A DNA stretch of 64,000 bases from JACVRW01 sp963812415. Lineage in GTDB: Bacteria > Actinomycetota > Thermoleophilia > Solirubrobacterales > Thermoleophilaceae. The DNA lies in the NCBI GenBank assembly GCA_963812415.1, contig CAWEVH010000004.1, forward strand, positions 40,374 to 104,373, in the 5' to 3' direction. The notes under the pieces are model-generated. The model did no database searches. It was not told where the DNA came from and was given only the letters and a program-made list of their open reading frames with translations. Shown piece by piece: positions 26,743 to 35,394 of this stretch. A program made the position numbers and the translations under genes. Numbering within the stretch: the stretch's first letter is position 1; the number at the start of each line of letters is the position of its first letter.

Positions 26743-27153
26743 TCAACCGGTAGCCGGCAGCTCCTGGGTGCAGAACGCGCAGCGGCGCGCGCCCACCGGG
26801 ACGTGGCTGAGGCAGGCCGGGCACTCGCGCGTCTCGCGCTCGACGTCGGGCTCCGTGGAGTAACGCGCCACCAGCGCGTTCACCGGCTTGACGACGAAGA
26901 AGAACACCACCGCCGCGATGATCACGAAGGTGAGCAGCGCGTTGATGAAGTCGCCGTAGCGGAACGTGCTGTCGTTGATCTCGAACGTCAACCCTGAGAA
27001 GTCGGGCTCGCCTCCAATCGCCGCGATCAGCGGCGTGACCAGGTCGGCCACGAAGGCGCTCACGACCGCCGCGAACGCGGTGCCGATCACGACCGCCACC
27101 GCGAGCTCGACGAGGTTGCCGCGCAGGATGAACTCGCGGAACTCCTTGACCAT
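26743..27153 (-). CDS. mscL: Large-conductance mechanosensitive channel MscL with C-terminal zinc ribbon
   Basis: 136 residues. MVKEFREFILRGNLVELAVAVVIGTAFAAVV is the conserved N-terminal amphipathic helix and TM1, and FINALLTFVIIAAVVFFFVV is TM2. The channel opens under membrane tension to release solutes. In place of the usual short helical tail it has CPACLSHVPVGARRCAFC, a two-CxxC zinc-ribbon-like module facing the cytoplasm. This tail occurs in other actinobacterial MscL proteins; its role is not known to me. Confidence 0.92.
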   Translation of the reverse strand: MVKEFREFILRGNLVELAVAVVIGTAFAAVVSAFVADLVTPLIAAIGGEPDFSGLTFEINDSTFRYGDFINALLTFVIIAAVVFFFVVKPVNALVARYSTEPDVERETRECPACLSHVPVGARRCAFCTQELPATG

Positions 27154-27169
27154 GGCTTCGAGGTGCCCG

Positions 27170-28234
27170 CTAGCCGGAGAAACGGAACCCCGTGGCGGCG
27201 GTCTCGAGCCGGAGCGGGCTCTCCTGGAGTCCCGGCGTCGCCTTCACGTTGTTGAACTCGCGCGGCGCCACGTCGTTGGGCGTGTCCGGGTGGAAGATCG
27301 CCGCGAGGTACTGGATGTGGTCGCGGCCCACGCCGAGCTCGGTCTGGCCTCCGCCGTAGGCGCCGATCCCGCGCTCGTCGCAGAAGTCGTAGGCGGCGAA
27401 CAGCCTGCTGAGCGGGCCGAAGCGGGAGGGCTTGATGTTGACCATCCTCGGCTCCCACTCGCGCGCGAGGATGTCGTCGACCGAGTGGATCGGCGCGTCC
27501 CAGGTCACGCGGTCGCGATGGGGCTCGAGCACCCGCCGGGTCTCGTCGGTGAGGTCGGGGTCCTCGAGCCAGGCGTCCGGAAACGTCTCGCACAGGCGCG
27601 CGTACAGATCCGGGTCGGTGTCGACGTCGACCGGCGTGCCCTTGTACTGGCCCTTCAGGTCGAGCGAGTCGACGCAGCCGAGCGCGGCCAGCTCCTCGAT
27701 GAGCTCGTTCGTCCAGGTGTTCGTCGGGTCGAGCTTGAAGCGCGTGCTCGGGTAGAGCTCGCGCACGGCGAGCAGCCGGTCGAGCGTCTCCGGCTGGTCG
27801 TCGTCGGGCGCGCCGAGGCGCATCGAGACCACGTAGTTGACCGGCCGGACCTCGCGCCCCAGGTGGGCCGCGAGCGAGGTGCCGGCCTGGCGCAGGGCGA
27901 GGTCGAGCGCCGCCGACTCGAAGGCCCAGCGGCGGTAGTCGCGGGAGGGCTCCCTGACCGGTGGAGCCGGAAACAGGTCGAGCTCGTCGAGCCGGCGTGA
28001 GAACGAGTCGATCGTCCACGAGCCGGCGAGCGGGAAGTCGCGCCCGTCCGCCTGGAGGTTCGCGTGGTCGATCCCGTCGTAGACGACGTCCTCACCCACC
28101 CCCTGCTCCCCGCCGCCTTCCAGCGTGATCAGGGTGGTGTAGCGGGTGAAGCCGTTGAACGGGAGCTCGCGGCCCTCGTAGGAGTAGTCCTCGATCTCGA
28201 GCGGCAGGGATGCGATCTGGTCGTAGGTGCTCAC
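27170..28234 (-). CDS. Enolase-superfamily enzyme (muconate-cycloisomerase / dipeptide-epimerase-like)
   Basis: 354 residues, GTG start. A capping domain followed by a barrel with enolase-superfamily features: Lys-x-Asp in TRFKLDPTN, the metal ligand Glu in DAWLEDPDL, Asp in VTWDAPIHS and the second catalytic Lys in MVNIKPSRFG. The substrate is not predictable. It follows a class III aminotransferase gene after 21 bp that hold a separate -10 box (TAGTCT), so it may be transcribed independently as well as from the polyamine operon. Confidence 0.78.
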   Translation of the reverse strand: MSTYDQIASLPLEIEDYSYEGRELPFNGFTRYTTLITLEGGGEQGVGEDVVYDGIDHANLQADGRDFPLAGSWTIDSFSRRLDELDLFPAPPVREPSRDYRRWAFESAALDLALRQAGTSLAAHLGREVRPVNYVVSMRLGAPDDDQPETLDRLLAVRELYPSTRFKLDPTNTWTNELIEELAALGCVDSLDLKGQYKGTPVDVDTDPDLYARLCETFPDAWLEDPDLTDETRRVLEPHRDRVTWDAPIHSVDDILAREWEPRMVNIKPSRFGPLSRLFAAYDFCDERGIGAYGGGQTELGVGRDHIQYLAAIFHPDTPNDVAPREFNNVKATPGLQESPLRLETAATGFRFSG

Positions 28235-28241
28235 GCCGCCG

Positions 28242-28247
28242 AGACTA
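28242..28247 (-). promoter_or_regulatory. -10 box TAGTCT before the enolase-family gene
   Basis: TAGTCT on the minus strand is 7 nt before the GTG at 28234, so the message would be leaderless. Confidence 0.48.
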
Positions 28248-28255
28248 GAGGTGGC

Positions 28256-29590
28256 TCAAGGGCTCAGCTCCTCGAGGGCGGCTCCAAAGACCTCCGTGTG
28301 CCGGTCCACGTCCGCCTCGCTCGTGGCCGGGCACATCAGCGCCATGTTGTGGAAGGGCGTGATCAGCACGCCCCTGTTCAGCAGGTAGAGATGCAGGTAC
28401 TCCTCGAGCGCGCGGTCGGCCGCCGCCGCCGACTCGGCGCCCGTGCGCGGCGGGGTGGCGGCGAAGCGGTACTCGGCGCGGGCGCCGAGGCTCACGATGC
28501 TCCAGGGCGTCGAATGGCGCGCGAGCGCCTCCTCCACGCCCGCCGCGAAGCGCTCGCACAGGGCGATCATGCGCTCGAACGCCTCGTCGGTGAGCACCTC
28601 GGCGAGCGTCGCCCGTGTGGCTCCGAGCGACAGGGCGTTGCCCGCGAGCGTGCCGCCCACGCCGCCGGTGTCCTCGAGGTCGGCGTCCTCCAGGGCCGCG
28701 ATCCGCTCGGCCAGCTCGGCGCTCACCCCGTAGGCGCCGATCGGCACGCCGCCGCCGATCGACTTGCCGAGCGAGACCGCGTCGGGCTCGAGCCCCCAGG
28801 CCGCGGTGCAGCCGCCCGGGCCGGCACTCAGGGTGTGGGTCTCGTCGATGATGAGGAGCGTGCCGTGGCGGCTGCAGGCCTCCCGCACGGCGGCGAGGAA
28901 GCCGTCCTCGGGCAGCACGATGCCGATGTTCGTGAGGGCCGGCTCCATCAGCACGCACGCCACGTCGCCCGCGGCGAGCGCGGCCTCGACCGTGTCGAGC
29001 TCGTTGAACTCGGCCACGCGGGTGGTCTCCGCCGGGTCGACCGCCGGGCCGACGTTGCCCGCCCGCGAGCGCTCCGTGCCGCCCTGGAGCGTGACGAACG
29101 CCTCGTCGACCGAGCCGTGGTAGCACCAGTTGAAGACGAGCACCCGCGGCCTGCGGGTCACCTCGCGGCAGATCCGCAGCAGCCAGCGGTTGGCGTCGGT
29201 CGCCGTCAGCGAGAACTGCCAGAACGGAACTCCGAAGCGGCGCGCGAGCTCGTCCCCGACCCAGGCGGCGTCCTCCGTGGGGAGCATCGTGGTGATGCCG
29301 GCCCGTTCGCGGATCGCGCGCATGGTCGGCTCCGGGGAGTGGCCGGCCATCGCGCCGGTGTCGCCGAGGCAGAAGTCGGCGTACTCGTTGCCGTCGACGT
29401 CGACCACGCTCGCGCCGTGGGCCTCGGCGAGGTAGACCGGATGGCCGCCCGCCCACATCGTCATCCAGGACATCGGCACGCCGGCGAGGAGCGAGCCGCG
29501 GGCCTGCTCGTGAAGCTCGCGCGAGCGCGGGTGGTCGCCGGCGAAGCGCTCGCGCTCGCGGGCGCTGAGCGCCTCGAGGTCCGCGCTCAC
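28256..29590 (-). CDS. Class III aminotransferase (glutamate-1-semialdehyde aminomutase-like)
   Basis: 444 residues, PLP-dependent. VVDVDGNEYADFCLGDTGAM near residue 65, the PLP aspartate in LLIIDETHTL and the Schiff-base Lys in AVSLGKSIGGGVPIGAYG. Overall similarity is to GSA-aminomutase-type aminotransferases, but no heme-synthesis genes are nearby. It overlaps the putrescine permease gene by four bases (ATGA) and is therefore in the potABCD operon, suggesting an amine or omega-amino acid substrate such as GABA. The substrate is inferred from context only. Confidence 0.82.
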   Translation of the reverse strand: MSADLEALSARERERFAGDHPRSRELHEQARGSLLAGVPMSWMTMWAGGHPVYLAEAHGASVVDVDGNEYADFCLGDTGAMAGHSPEPTMRAIRERAGITTMLPTEDAAWVGDELARRFGVPFWQFSLTATDANRWLLRICREVTRRPRVLVFNWCYHGSVDEAFVTLQGGTERSRAGNVGPAVDPAETTRVAEFNELDTVEAALAAGDVACVLMEPALTNIGIVLPEDGFLAAVREACSRHGTLLIIDETHTLSAGPGGCTAAWGLEPDAVSLGKSIGGGVPIGAYGVSAELAERIAALEDADLEDTGGVGGTLAGNALSLGATRATLAEVLTDEAFERMIALCERFAAGVEEALARHSTPWSIVSLGARAEYRFAATPPRTGAESAAAADRALEEYLHLYLLNRGVLITPFHNMALMCPATSEADVDRHTEVFGAALEELSP

Positions 29591-30476
29591 GCCTCTTCGG
29601 GCTCGGGTCGCACCGCGGCCATCTTCTCGGCGCGACGCTGCTGCCAGACGGTGAGGATCATCATCGCCAGCGTGAACAGGAAGATCATCGACGCAATCAC
29701 GTAGATCTGCGGCGCGATCGCCACCCGCGCCGCGCCCCAGATGAACAGCGGGAACGTGATCGTCGAGCCCGAGTTAAAGTTGGTGATCACGAAGTCGTCG
29801 ATCGAGAGCGCGAACGCGAGCAGGGCGGCGGCGATCACGCCGGGCATGATCAGCGGCAGCGTCACGAGCCGGAAGGTCTCCCAGGGCGTGGCGCCGAGGT
29901 CCTGCGCGGCCTCCTCGAGCGAGCGGTCGAAGCCGATCAGCCGCGAGCGCACCGTGATGATCACGAACGACAGGTTGAACATGATGTGCGCGATCAGGAT
30001 CGTGCGCGAAGCCGAGTGGCGAACCCGGCGTTCAGGAACAGCGACAGCAGCGCGGCGCCGAGCACGACCTCGGGCGTGGCGAGCGGGATGAAGATGAAGA
30101 AGTTGACCGGCGCGCGGCCCCGGAACTCGTAGCGCACGAGCGCGAGCGCGGTGATCGTGCCGAGGATCGTGGCGCCGATCGTCGACAGCGCCGCGATCTC
30201 GATCGAGCTTGGGAGCGCGTCGCCGATGCCGGGAACGTCGAATGGCGTCCTTCCAGGCTTCGAGCGAGAACTCGTTCCAGATGAAGTTGAAGCGCCCGAC
30301 CGGGTCGTTGAAGGAGAAGACGAGGATGATCGCGATCGGCACCAGCAGGTAGATCGAGCGCCAGCCCGGCATAGACGTTGAGCAGCCAGTCAAGCGCGCG
30401 CCGCCGGAGTGCGATCGGCCCGCGGCCTTCCTTTCGCTGCGGCGCAGTCCGCGCCCTGGCGGTCGCGGCCTCCATC
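29587..30476 (-). CDS. potC: Spermidine/putrescine ABC transporter permease PotC, frameshifted
   Basis: Membrane permease of the PotB/PotC (CysTW) type, about 296 residues when repaired. It begins MEAATARARTAPQRKEG, has TM1 near YLLVPIAIILVFSF, and carries the cytoplasmic EAA loop EEAAQDLGATPWETFRLVTLPLI. Three indels are needed, near 30368, 30240 and 30012; the middle part (IEIAALSTIGATILGTITALALV) is only seen in the third frame. Its ATG overlaps the potB stop. It pairs with PotB to form the membrane channel. Confidence 0.85.
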
Positions 30477-31347
30477 AGCGCGCCTCCCCCTCGGTGCCGA
30501 GCAGCGCCTCGGTGCCCGCGATCCGCGCCCAGATCACGACGATGATCAGCATGAACGCCATCAGGAGGAACGAGAGCGCCGCCGCGGTCGGGTAGTCGGC
30601 CACCTCCAGGTAGCGCGACTGGATCACGTTGCCGATCATGAACTGGTTGGGCGTGCCGAGCAGCTCCGCGTTGATGAAGTCGCCGGCCGCCGGGATGAAC
30701 ATGAGCAGCGTGCCCGCCACGAGGCCCGGCATCGACAGCGGCAGGGTCACCCGCAGGAACACGTCGCGGCGGCGCCCGTAGAGGTCGTAGCCCGCCTCGA
30801 GCAGCCGCGGGTCGATCCGCTCGAGCGACGCGTAGAGCGGCAGGATCATGAAGGGCAGGAAGTTGTAGGTGATGCCCGCCACGACCGAGACCGTCGTATC
30901 GAGCAGGCGCCCGTTCTCGGAGACGATCCCGATCGTCCGCAGCGTCTCGACCACGAAGCCCGAGTCGGACAGGATCGTCTCCCACGAGAGCGTGCGGATC
31001 AGGTAGGTCACGAAGAAGGGGACGATCACCGCCAGCAGCAGCGCGTTGCGGTACTTGCCGCCCCGGAACGCGATCACGTACGCGAGCGGGTAGCCGATCA
31101 GCAGGCCGAAGATCGTGGCGAGGCCGGCGTACTCGAACGAGCGGATGAACTGCTCGTTGTAGTCCGAGAGCGCGTTCGTGTAGTTCGAGAACTCCCAGGT
31201 GAGCGTGAAGCCGGTGTCGATCGTGCCCGTCTTGAGCGACTCGCCCAGCATGATGAACAGCGGGATCGCGAAGAAGACGAACAGCCAGCCCAGCCCCGGG
31301 AGGAGCAGGAGGTACGGCAGCCCCCCTTTCTTCAAGCGGGCGGACAT
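30475..31347 (-). CDS. potB: Spermidine/putrescine ABC transporter permease PotB
   Basis: 290 residues, intact. Six transmembrane helices starting LPYLLLLPGLGWLFVFFAIPLFIM, with the EAA-type loop EAGYDLYGRRRDVFLRVTLPLSMPGL that contacts the ATPase. Partner of PotC; lies between potD and potC in the operon, 12 bp after potD. Confidence 0.92.
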   Translation of the reverse strand: MSARLKKGGLPYLLLLPGLGWLFVFFAIPLFIMLGESLKTGTIDTGFTLTWEFSNYTNALSDYNEQFIRSFEYAGLATIFGLLIGYPLAYVIAFRGGKYRNALLLAVIVPFFVTYLIRTLSWETILSDSGFVVETLRTIGIVSENGRLLDTTVSVVAGITYNFLPFMILPLYASLERIDPRLLEAGYDLYGRRRDVFLRVTLPLSMPGLVAGTLLMFIPAAGDFINAELLGTPNQFMIGNVIQSRYLEVADYPTAAALSFLLMAFMLIIVVIWARIAGTEALLGTEGEAR

Positions 31348-31359
31348 GCGCGGCTCGAG

Positions 31360-32580
31360 CTAGGCGCCGATCACCTGCTGGAAGGCGTCATCGAGCTCCG
31401 CCTCCTCCTCCGGGTCGAGGCCGCGGAAGATGAAGGTGTTCTCGAGGAACGCGTCGTCCGGGAAGATCAGCTGGTTGCTCGCGAGCTCCGGGTCGCGCTC
31501 GGCGAGGATCTCCTTGACGCCCTCGACGGGACAGATGTAGTTCACGTACTCGGCGATGTCGGCCTGGACCTCGGGGTCGTAGACGAAGTCGATGAACTTC
31601 TGCGCGCTGAAGGCCTCCGGCGCGCCGACCGGGATCTGCATGTTGTCGGTCCAGAGGTGACCGCCCGTCTCCGGGATCACGAACTCGATGTTCGGGTTGT
31701 CGGCCTTGAGCTGCACGGCGTCGCCCGACCAGCCGATGATCACCCAGGAGTCGCCCTTGGGGATGTCCTTGATGTACTCGTTGCCCGTGAAGCCGCGGAT
31801 CTGGCCGGACTGAGACGCCCTCGCCGATCTTGTCGATGGCCGCCATGAACTCGTCGACCGACGCCTTCTCGGGATCCGCGCCCATCGAGGCCGCCACGAC
31901 GCCCACGGTGTCGCGCATCTCGGTGAGCATCGTGACCTTGCCCTTGTAGTCCGGGTCGAACAGCGCGTCGACCGTCTTGGGCTCAGACTTCACCTTGTCC
32001 TTGCGGTAGATGATCCCCGCGATGCCCGACTGCCAGGCGGCAGCGATGCTCGCGCTTCGGGTCGAACGGCGGCGACTGGAGCCGCGCGATGAGGTTCTGC
32101 TCGAAGTTCGGAATCTGCGACTTGTCGAACTTCTGGACGTAGCCGAGCCGCATCATGCGGGCCGCCATCCAGTCGGTGACAACGTGGATGTCGCGGCCGC
32201 CCGAGTCGCCGCGGTCGTACTGCTGGCGGACCTTGCCGAAGAACTCGTTGTTGTCGTTGATCTCCTCGACGTACTTGACCTTGGGCCCGAACTGCTTCTG
32301 GAACTCCTTGAGCGTGCCGCGGTCCTCCTCGATGTAGAGCGGCCAGTTGGCGACGTAGATCTCGTCCGCGATCTCGCCCTTGGCGATCGCCTTCTGCTCG
32401 GTGGAGTCGCCGCCGCCCCCGCCGCCGCCCGGATCGTCGGTCCCGCACGCCGCCAGGTAGGCGAGCGCCGACACGCTGAGCGCTCCCGCGGCGCCGCGCT
32501 TCATCAAGCCGCCTGCGCGTGAGCGGATCGCGCAGCAAGCGCTCGAAGTGGCGATCCAGTTCGTCGTCGGTCGGCGTCAC
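31360..32580 (-). CDS. potD: Spermidine/putrescine-binding lipoprotein PotD, frameshifted, likely Tat-exported
   Basis: Periplasmic-type binding protein: YVANWPLYIEEDRGTLKEFQ, YDVVTDW-like HVVTDWMAARMM, MIIGWSGDAVQL and the C-terminal YVNYICPVEGVKEIL. The GTG at 32578-32580 overlaps the potA stop and starts a short N-terminal segment ending TRRR; removing one base near 32505 joins it to LMKRGAAGALSVSALAYLAAC, giving a twin-arginine motif TRRRLMK plus lipobox. Further indels near 32048 and 31812 break the mature protein. Without repair a TTG/ATG start at 32507/32504 remains. Confidence 0.87.
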
Positions 32581-33768
32581 GCCTCGTCCCCCTCGTTCGT
32601 CGTGGCCGGCTCGTCGAGCCCGCCTGCCGCATCTCTCACGATGTGAATGTTCTCCGCCGACCAGCTCAGCCGGGCCTCCTGCCCGGCGGCCGGCAGATCC
32701 CGCCGCGCCTCCGCGTCGGCGTTCGGCACGAGCACGGTCATGCGCGTGCCGTCTCCCAGTTTCACCACCATCTGCGTCGCCGTGCCGAGGTAGAGCGAGC
32801 TCTCCACCTGACCCTGGACGCTCGGGCCGTCGCCGCCCGGCGTCCTCCGGGTCGAGCACGAGCTTCTCCGGACGGACGACGGCGTGGGCGCGCTCCCCGG
32901 TGCTCGCGCCTCCCGAATCCTCCGTGCGCACCGTCGGCCCCGCGTCGAGCCGCAGCTCCGTGCCGGCGCCGTTGGCGGACACGACCTCGCCCGGCATCAG
33001 GTTCGACACGCCGATGAAGCCCGCGACGAAGGTCGTGGCCGGGCGCTCGTAGACCGTCTCCGGGTCCGACACCTGCTCGACCACGCCGCGGTTCATCACG
33101 GCGATCCGGTCGGACATCGTCAGCGCCTCCTCCTGGTCGTGGGTCACGTAGACGAACGTGATGCCCACGTCGCGCTGGATCCGCTTCAGCTCAACCTGGA
33201 GCTGCTTGCGCAACTTGAGGTCGAGCGCGCCGAGCGGCTCGTCGAGCAGCAGCACGGCCGGGCGGTTCACGAGCGCGCGTGCGAGCGCGACGCGCTGCTG
33301 CTGGCCGCCCGAGAGCTGCGAGGGCCTGCGCCGGGCCTCGGCCGCCAGCCCGACGCGCTCGAGCTCCTCGGCCACGCGCCGCTTGATCTCGGCCTTGTCG
33401 ACCTTCTTGCGCTCGAGCCCGAACGCCACGTTCTTCTCCACCGAGCGGTGCGGGAAGAGCGCGTAGCTCTGGAACACCGTGTTGGTCGGCCGCTTGAAGG
33501 CGGGCCGGCCCGTCACGTCCTCGCCGTCGAGCAGCACGCGGCCCTCCGTCGGCTCCTCGAAGCCGGCGACCATCCGCAGCGTGGTGGTCTTGCCACAGCC
33601 CGACGGGCCCAGCATCGTGAAGAACTCGCCGCTCGCGATGTCCAGGTCCATCGCGCGCACCGCCGTGAAGTCGCCGAAGCGCTTCGTGACCCCCTCGAGC
33701 CGCACACTCGGGTCGGCGTCGCCGCCCGTGCCTGCGGACACGGGCCTCCCTTGGCCCTCCAGGCTCAT
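32577..33768 (-). CDS. potA: Spermidine/putrescine ABC transporter ATP-binding protein PotA, one frameshift
   Basis: ABC ATPase: Walker A GPSGCGKTTTLRM, Q-loop FQSYALFP, signature LSGGQQQRVALARAL, Walker B VLLLDEPLGALD, switch His in VTHDQEEAL. The C-terminal TOBE regulatory domain continues across a frameshift near 32840 (EKLVLDPEDA to SLYLGTATQMVVKLGDG). Start ATG 33768 is chosen; a GTG lies ten codons later. First gene of the minus-strand operon potA-potD-potB-potC-aminotransferase, divergent from the catabolic genes at 33964. Confidence 0.92.
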
Positions 33769-33888
33769 GCTGCCGCGCAACTTATGGCCGAAGCGGAGCG
33801 GACGCAAGTAGCGAATTGCCGAAAACACTCCGCCTTAATTAGACGCAGCGGCGTACGAGGTAGGCCGTCGTTTTCACGATTCGCTCTC

Positions 33889-33917
33889 TTGTCGATTGCC
33901 AAACGCGCCGATACGGT
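33889..33917 (+). promoter_or_regulatory. Promoter for the putrescine aminotransferase operon
   Basis: TTGTCG (33889-33894), a 17-bp spacer and TACGGT (33912-33917) lie 46 bp before the GTG at 33964, followed by a Shine-Dalgarno AGGAG at 33951-33955. The 195-bp divergent region also holds an AT-rich patch (TTAATTAG near 33835) and a GAAAAC/GTTTTC inverted pair, possible regulator sites. Confidence 0.55.
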
Positions 33918-33963
33918 TGTCCACTGCGGCTAGTCAGGCGAAGCGACCCGAGGAGAGTCAGGC

Positions 33964-35367
33964 GTGGCGACCACCCCCCAGACCGTCTACGAGGAGAGCA
34001 CCGGCGCTCCAAGCGATCTTCAGGAGAAGGCCCGCCGCCATCTCTGGATGCACTTCACGCGCATGGGCGCGTACGACGACAGCCACGAGATCCCGATCAT
34101 CACGCGCGGTGAGGGCTCGTACGTCTACGACGAGCACGGCAAGCGCTACCTCGACGGGCTCTCGGCGCTGTTCTGCGTGAACGCCGGCCACGGCCGTACG
34201 GAGATCGGCGAGGCTGCGGCCGCGCAGGTCAAGGAGCTCGGCTTCTACACCAACTGGAGCTACGCCCATCCAAAGGCGATCGAGCTCGCCGAGCGAGTAG
34301 CCGGGCTCGCGCCCGGTGACCTCAACCGGGTGTTCTTCACCTCGGGCGGCTCGGAGGCCGTCGAGTCGGCCTGGAAGCTCGCCCGCCAGTACCACAAGCT
34401 GAACGGCGACCCGCTGAAGACGAAGATCATCTCGCGCGACACCGCCTATCACGGCACCACCTTCGGGGCGCTCTCGATCACCGGCATCACGCCGCTGCGC
34501 ACCGTGTTCGAGCCGCTCGTGCCGGGCGCTCACCACGTGCCCAACACGAACTCGTACCGCTGGCCGGAGGAGCGCGATCCGCTCTGGGCCGCGAACGCGA
34601 TCGAGGAGACGATCGAGTTCCAGGACCCGTCGACGGTGGCGGCCGTGATCCTGGAGCCGGTCCAGAACTCGGGCGGCTGCTTCGTGCCCCAGGACGGCTA
34701 CTGGCAGCGGGTGCGCGAGATCTGCGACAAGCACAACGTGCTCCTGATCGCCGACGAGGTGATCTGCTCCTGGGGCCGGCTCGGCCACTACTTCGGCGTC
34801 GAGCGCTTCGACGTGGTGCCGGACATCATCACCACGGCCAAGGGGCTCACCTCCTCGTACGCGGCGATGGGAGCCGTGATCGTGTCCGACCGGCTCGCCG
34901 AGCCGTTCATGCACGACAAGCGCGCGTTCAACCACGGCATCACCTTCGGCGGCCACCCGGTCTCGGCGGCGATGGCGCTGGCGAACCTCGACATCTTCGA
35001 GCGCGAGGATCTCTGCGGCCACGTGCGCGCGAAGGAGCAGGAGTTCAGCGGCATGCTCGACAAGCTGCACGAGGACCTGCCGATCGTGGGCGACGTGCGC
35101 GGCGCCGGCTACTTCCACGCGCTCGAGCTGGTCAAGGACAAGGAGACCAAGGAGAGCTTCAGCGACGAGGAGGGCGAGGAGCTCCTGCGCGGGTTCATGT
35201 CCGTCGAGCTCTTCAAGCACGGCCTGATCTGCCGCGCGGACGACCGCGGCGACCCCGTGATCCAGCTCTCGCCGCCGCTGATCGCGGATACCGAGGAGTT
35301 CGAGCTCATCGACCGCGTGCTGCGACAGGTGCTGACCGAGGCCTGGGAGCGGATCGTCCGCCACTGA
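33964..35367 (+). CDS. Class III aminotransferase, probable putrescine/polyamine:pyruvate aminotransferase
   Basis: 467 residues, GTG start with AGGAG 8 nt upstream. PLP enzyme: YVYDEHGKRYLDGLSALFCVNAG, FFTSGGSEAVESAWKLAR, LLIADEVICSWGRLG (PLP Asp) and the Schiff-base Lys in ITTAKGLTSSYAAMGA. This is the SpuC-like omega-amine:pyruvate branch of aspartate aminotransferase family proteins. Divergent from potABCD and followed by a PucR regulator, alanine dehydrogenase and an aminoaldehyde dehydrogenase, which fits putrescine to 4-aminobutanal conversion with alanine as co-product. Confidence 0.86.
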   Translation: MATTPQTVYEESTGAPSDLQEKARRHLWMHFTRMGAYDDSHEIPIITRGEGSYVYDEHGKRYLDGLSALFCVNAGHGRTEIGEAAAAQVKELGFYTNWSYAHPKAIELAERVAGLAPGDLNRVFFTSGGSEAVESAWKLARQYHKLNGDPLKTKIISRDTAYHGTTFGALSITGITPLRTVFEPLVPGAHHVPNTNSYRWPEERDPLWAANAIEETIEFQDPSTVAAVILEPVQNSGGCFVPQDGYWQRVREICDKHNVLLIADEVICSWGRLGHYFGVERFDVVPDIITTAKGLTSSYAAMGAVIVSDRLAEPFMHDKRAFNHGITFGGHPVSAAMALANLDIFEREDLCGHVRAKEQEFSGMLDKLHEDLPIVGDVRGAGYFHALELVKDKETKESFSDEEGEELLRGFMSVELFKHGLICRADDRGDPVIQLSPPLIADTEEFELIDRVLRQVLTEAWERIVRH

Positions 35368-35394
35368 GGGACTGGACGGGGGAAGGCGCCACTC

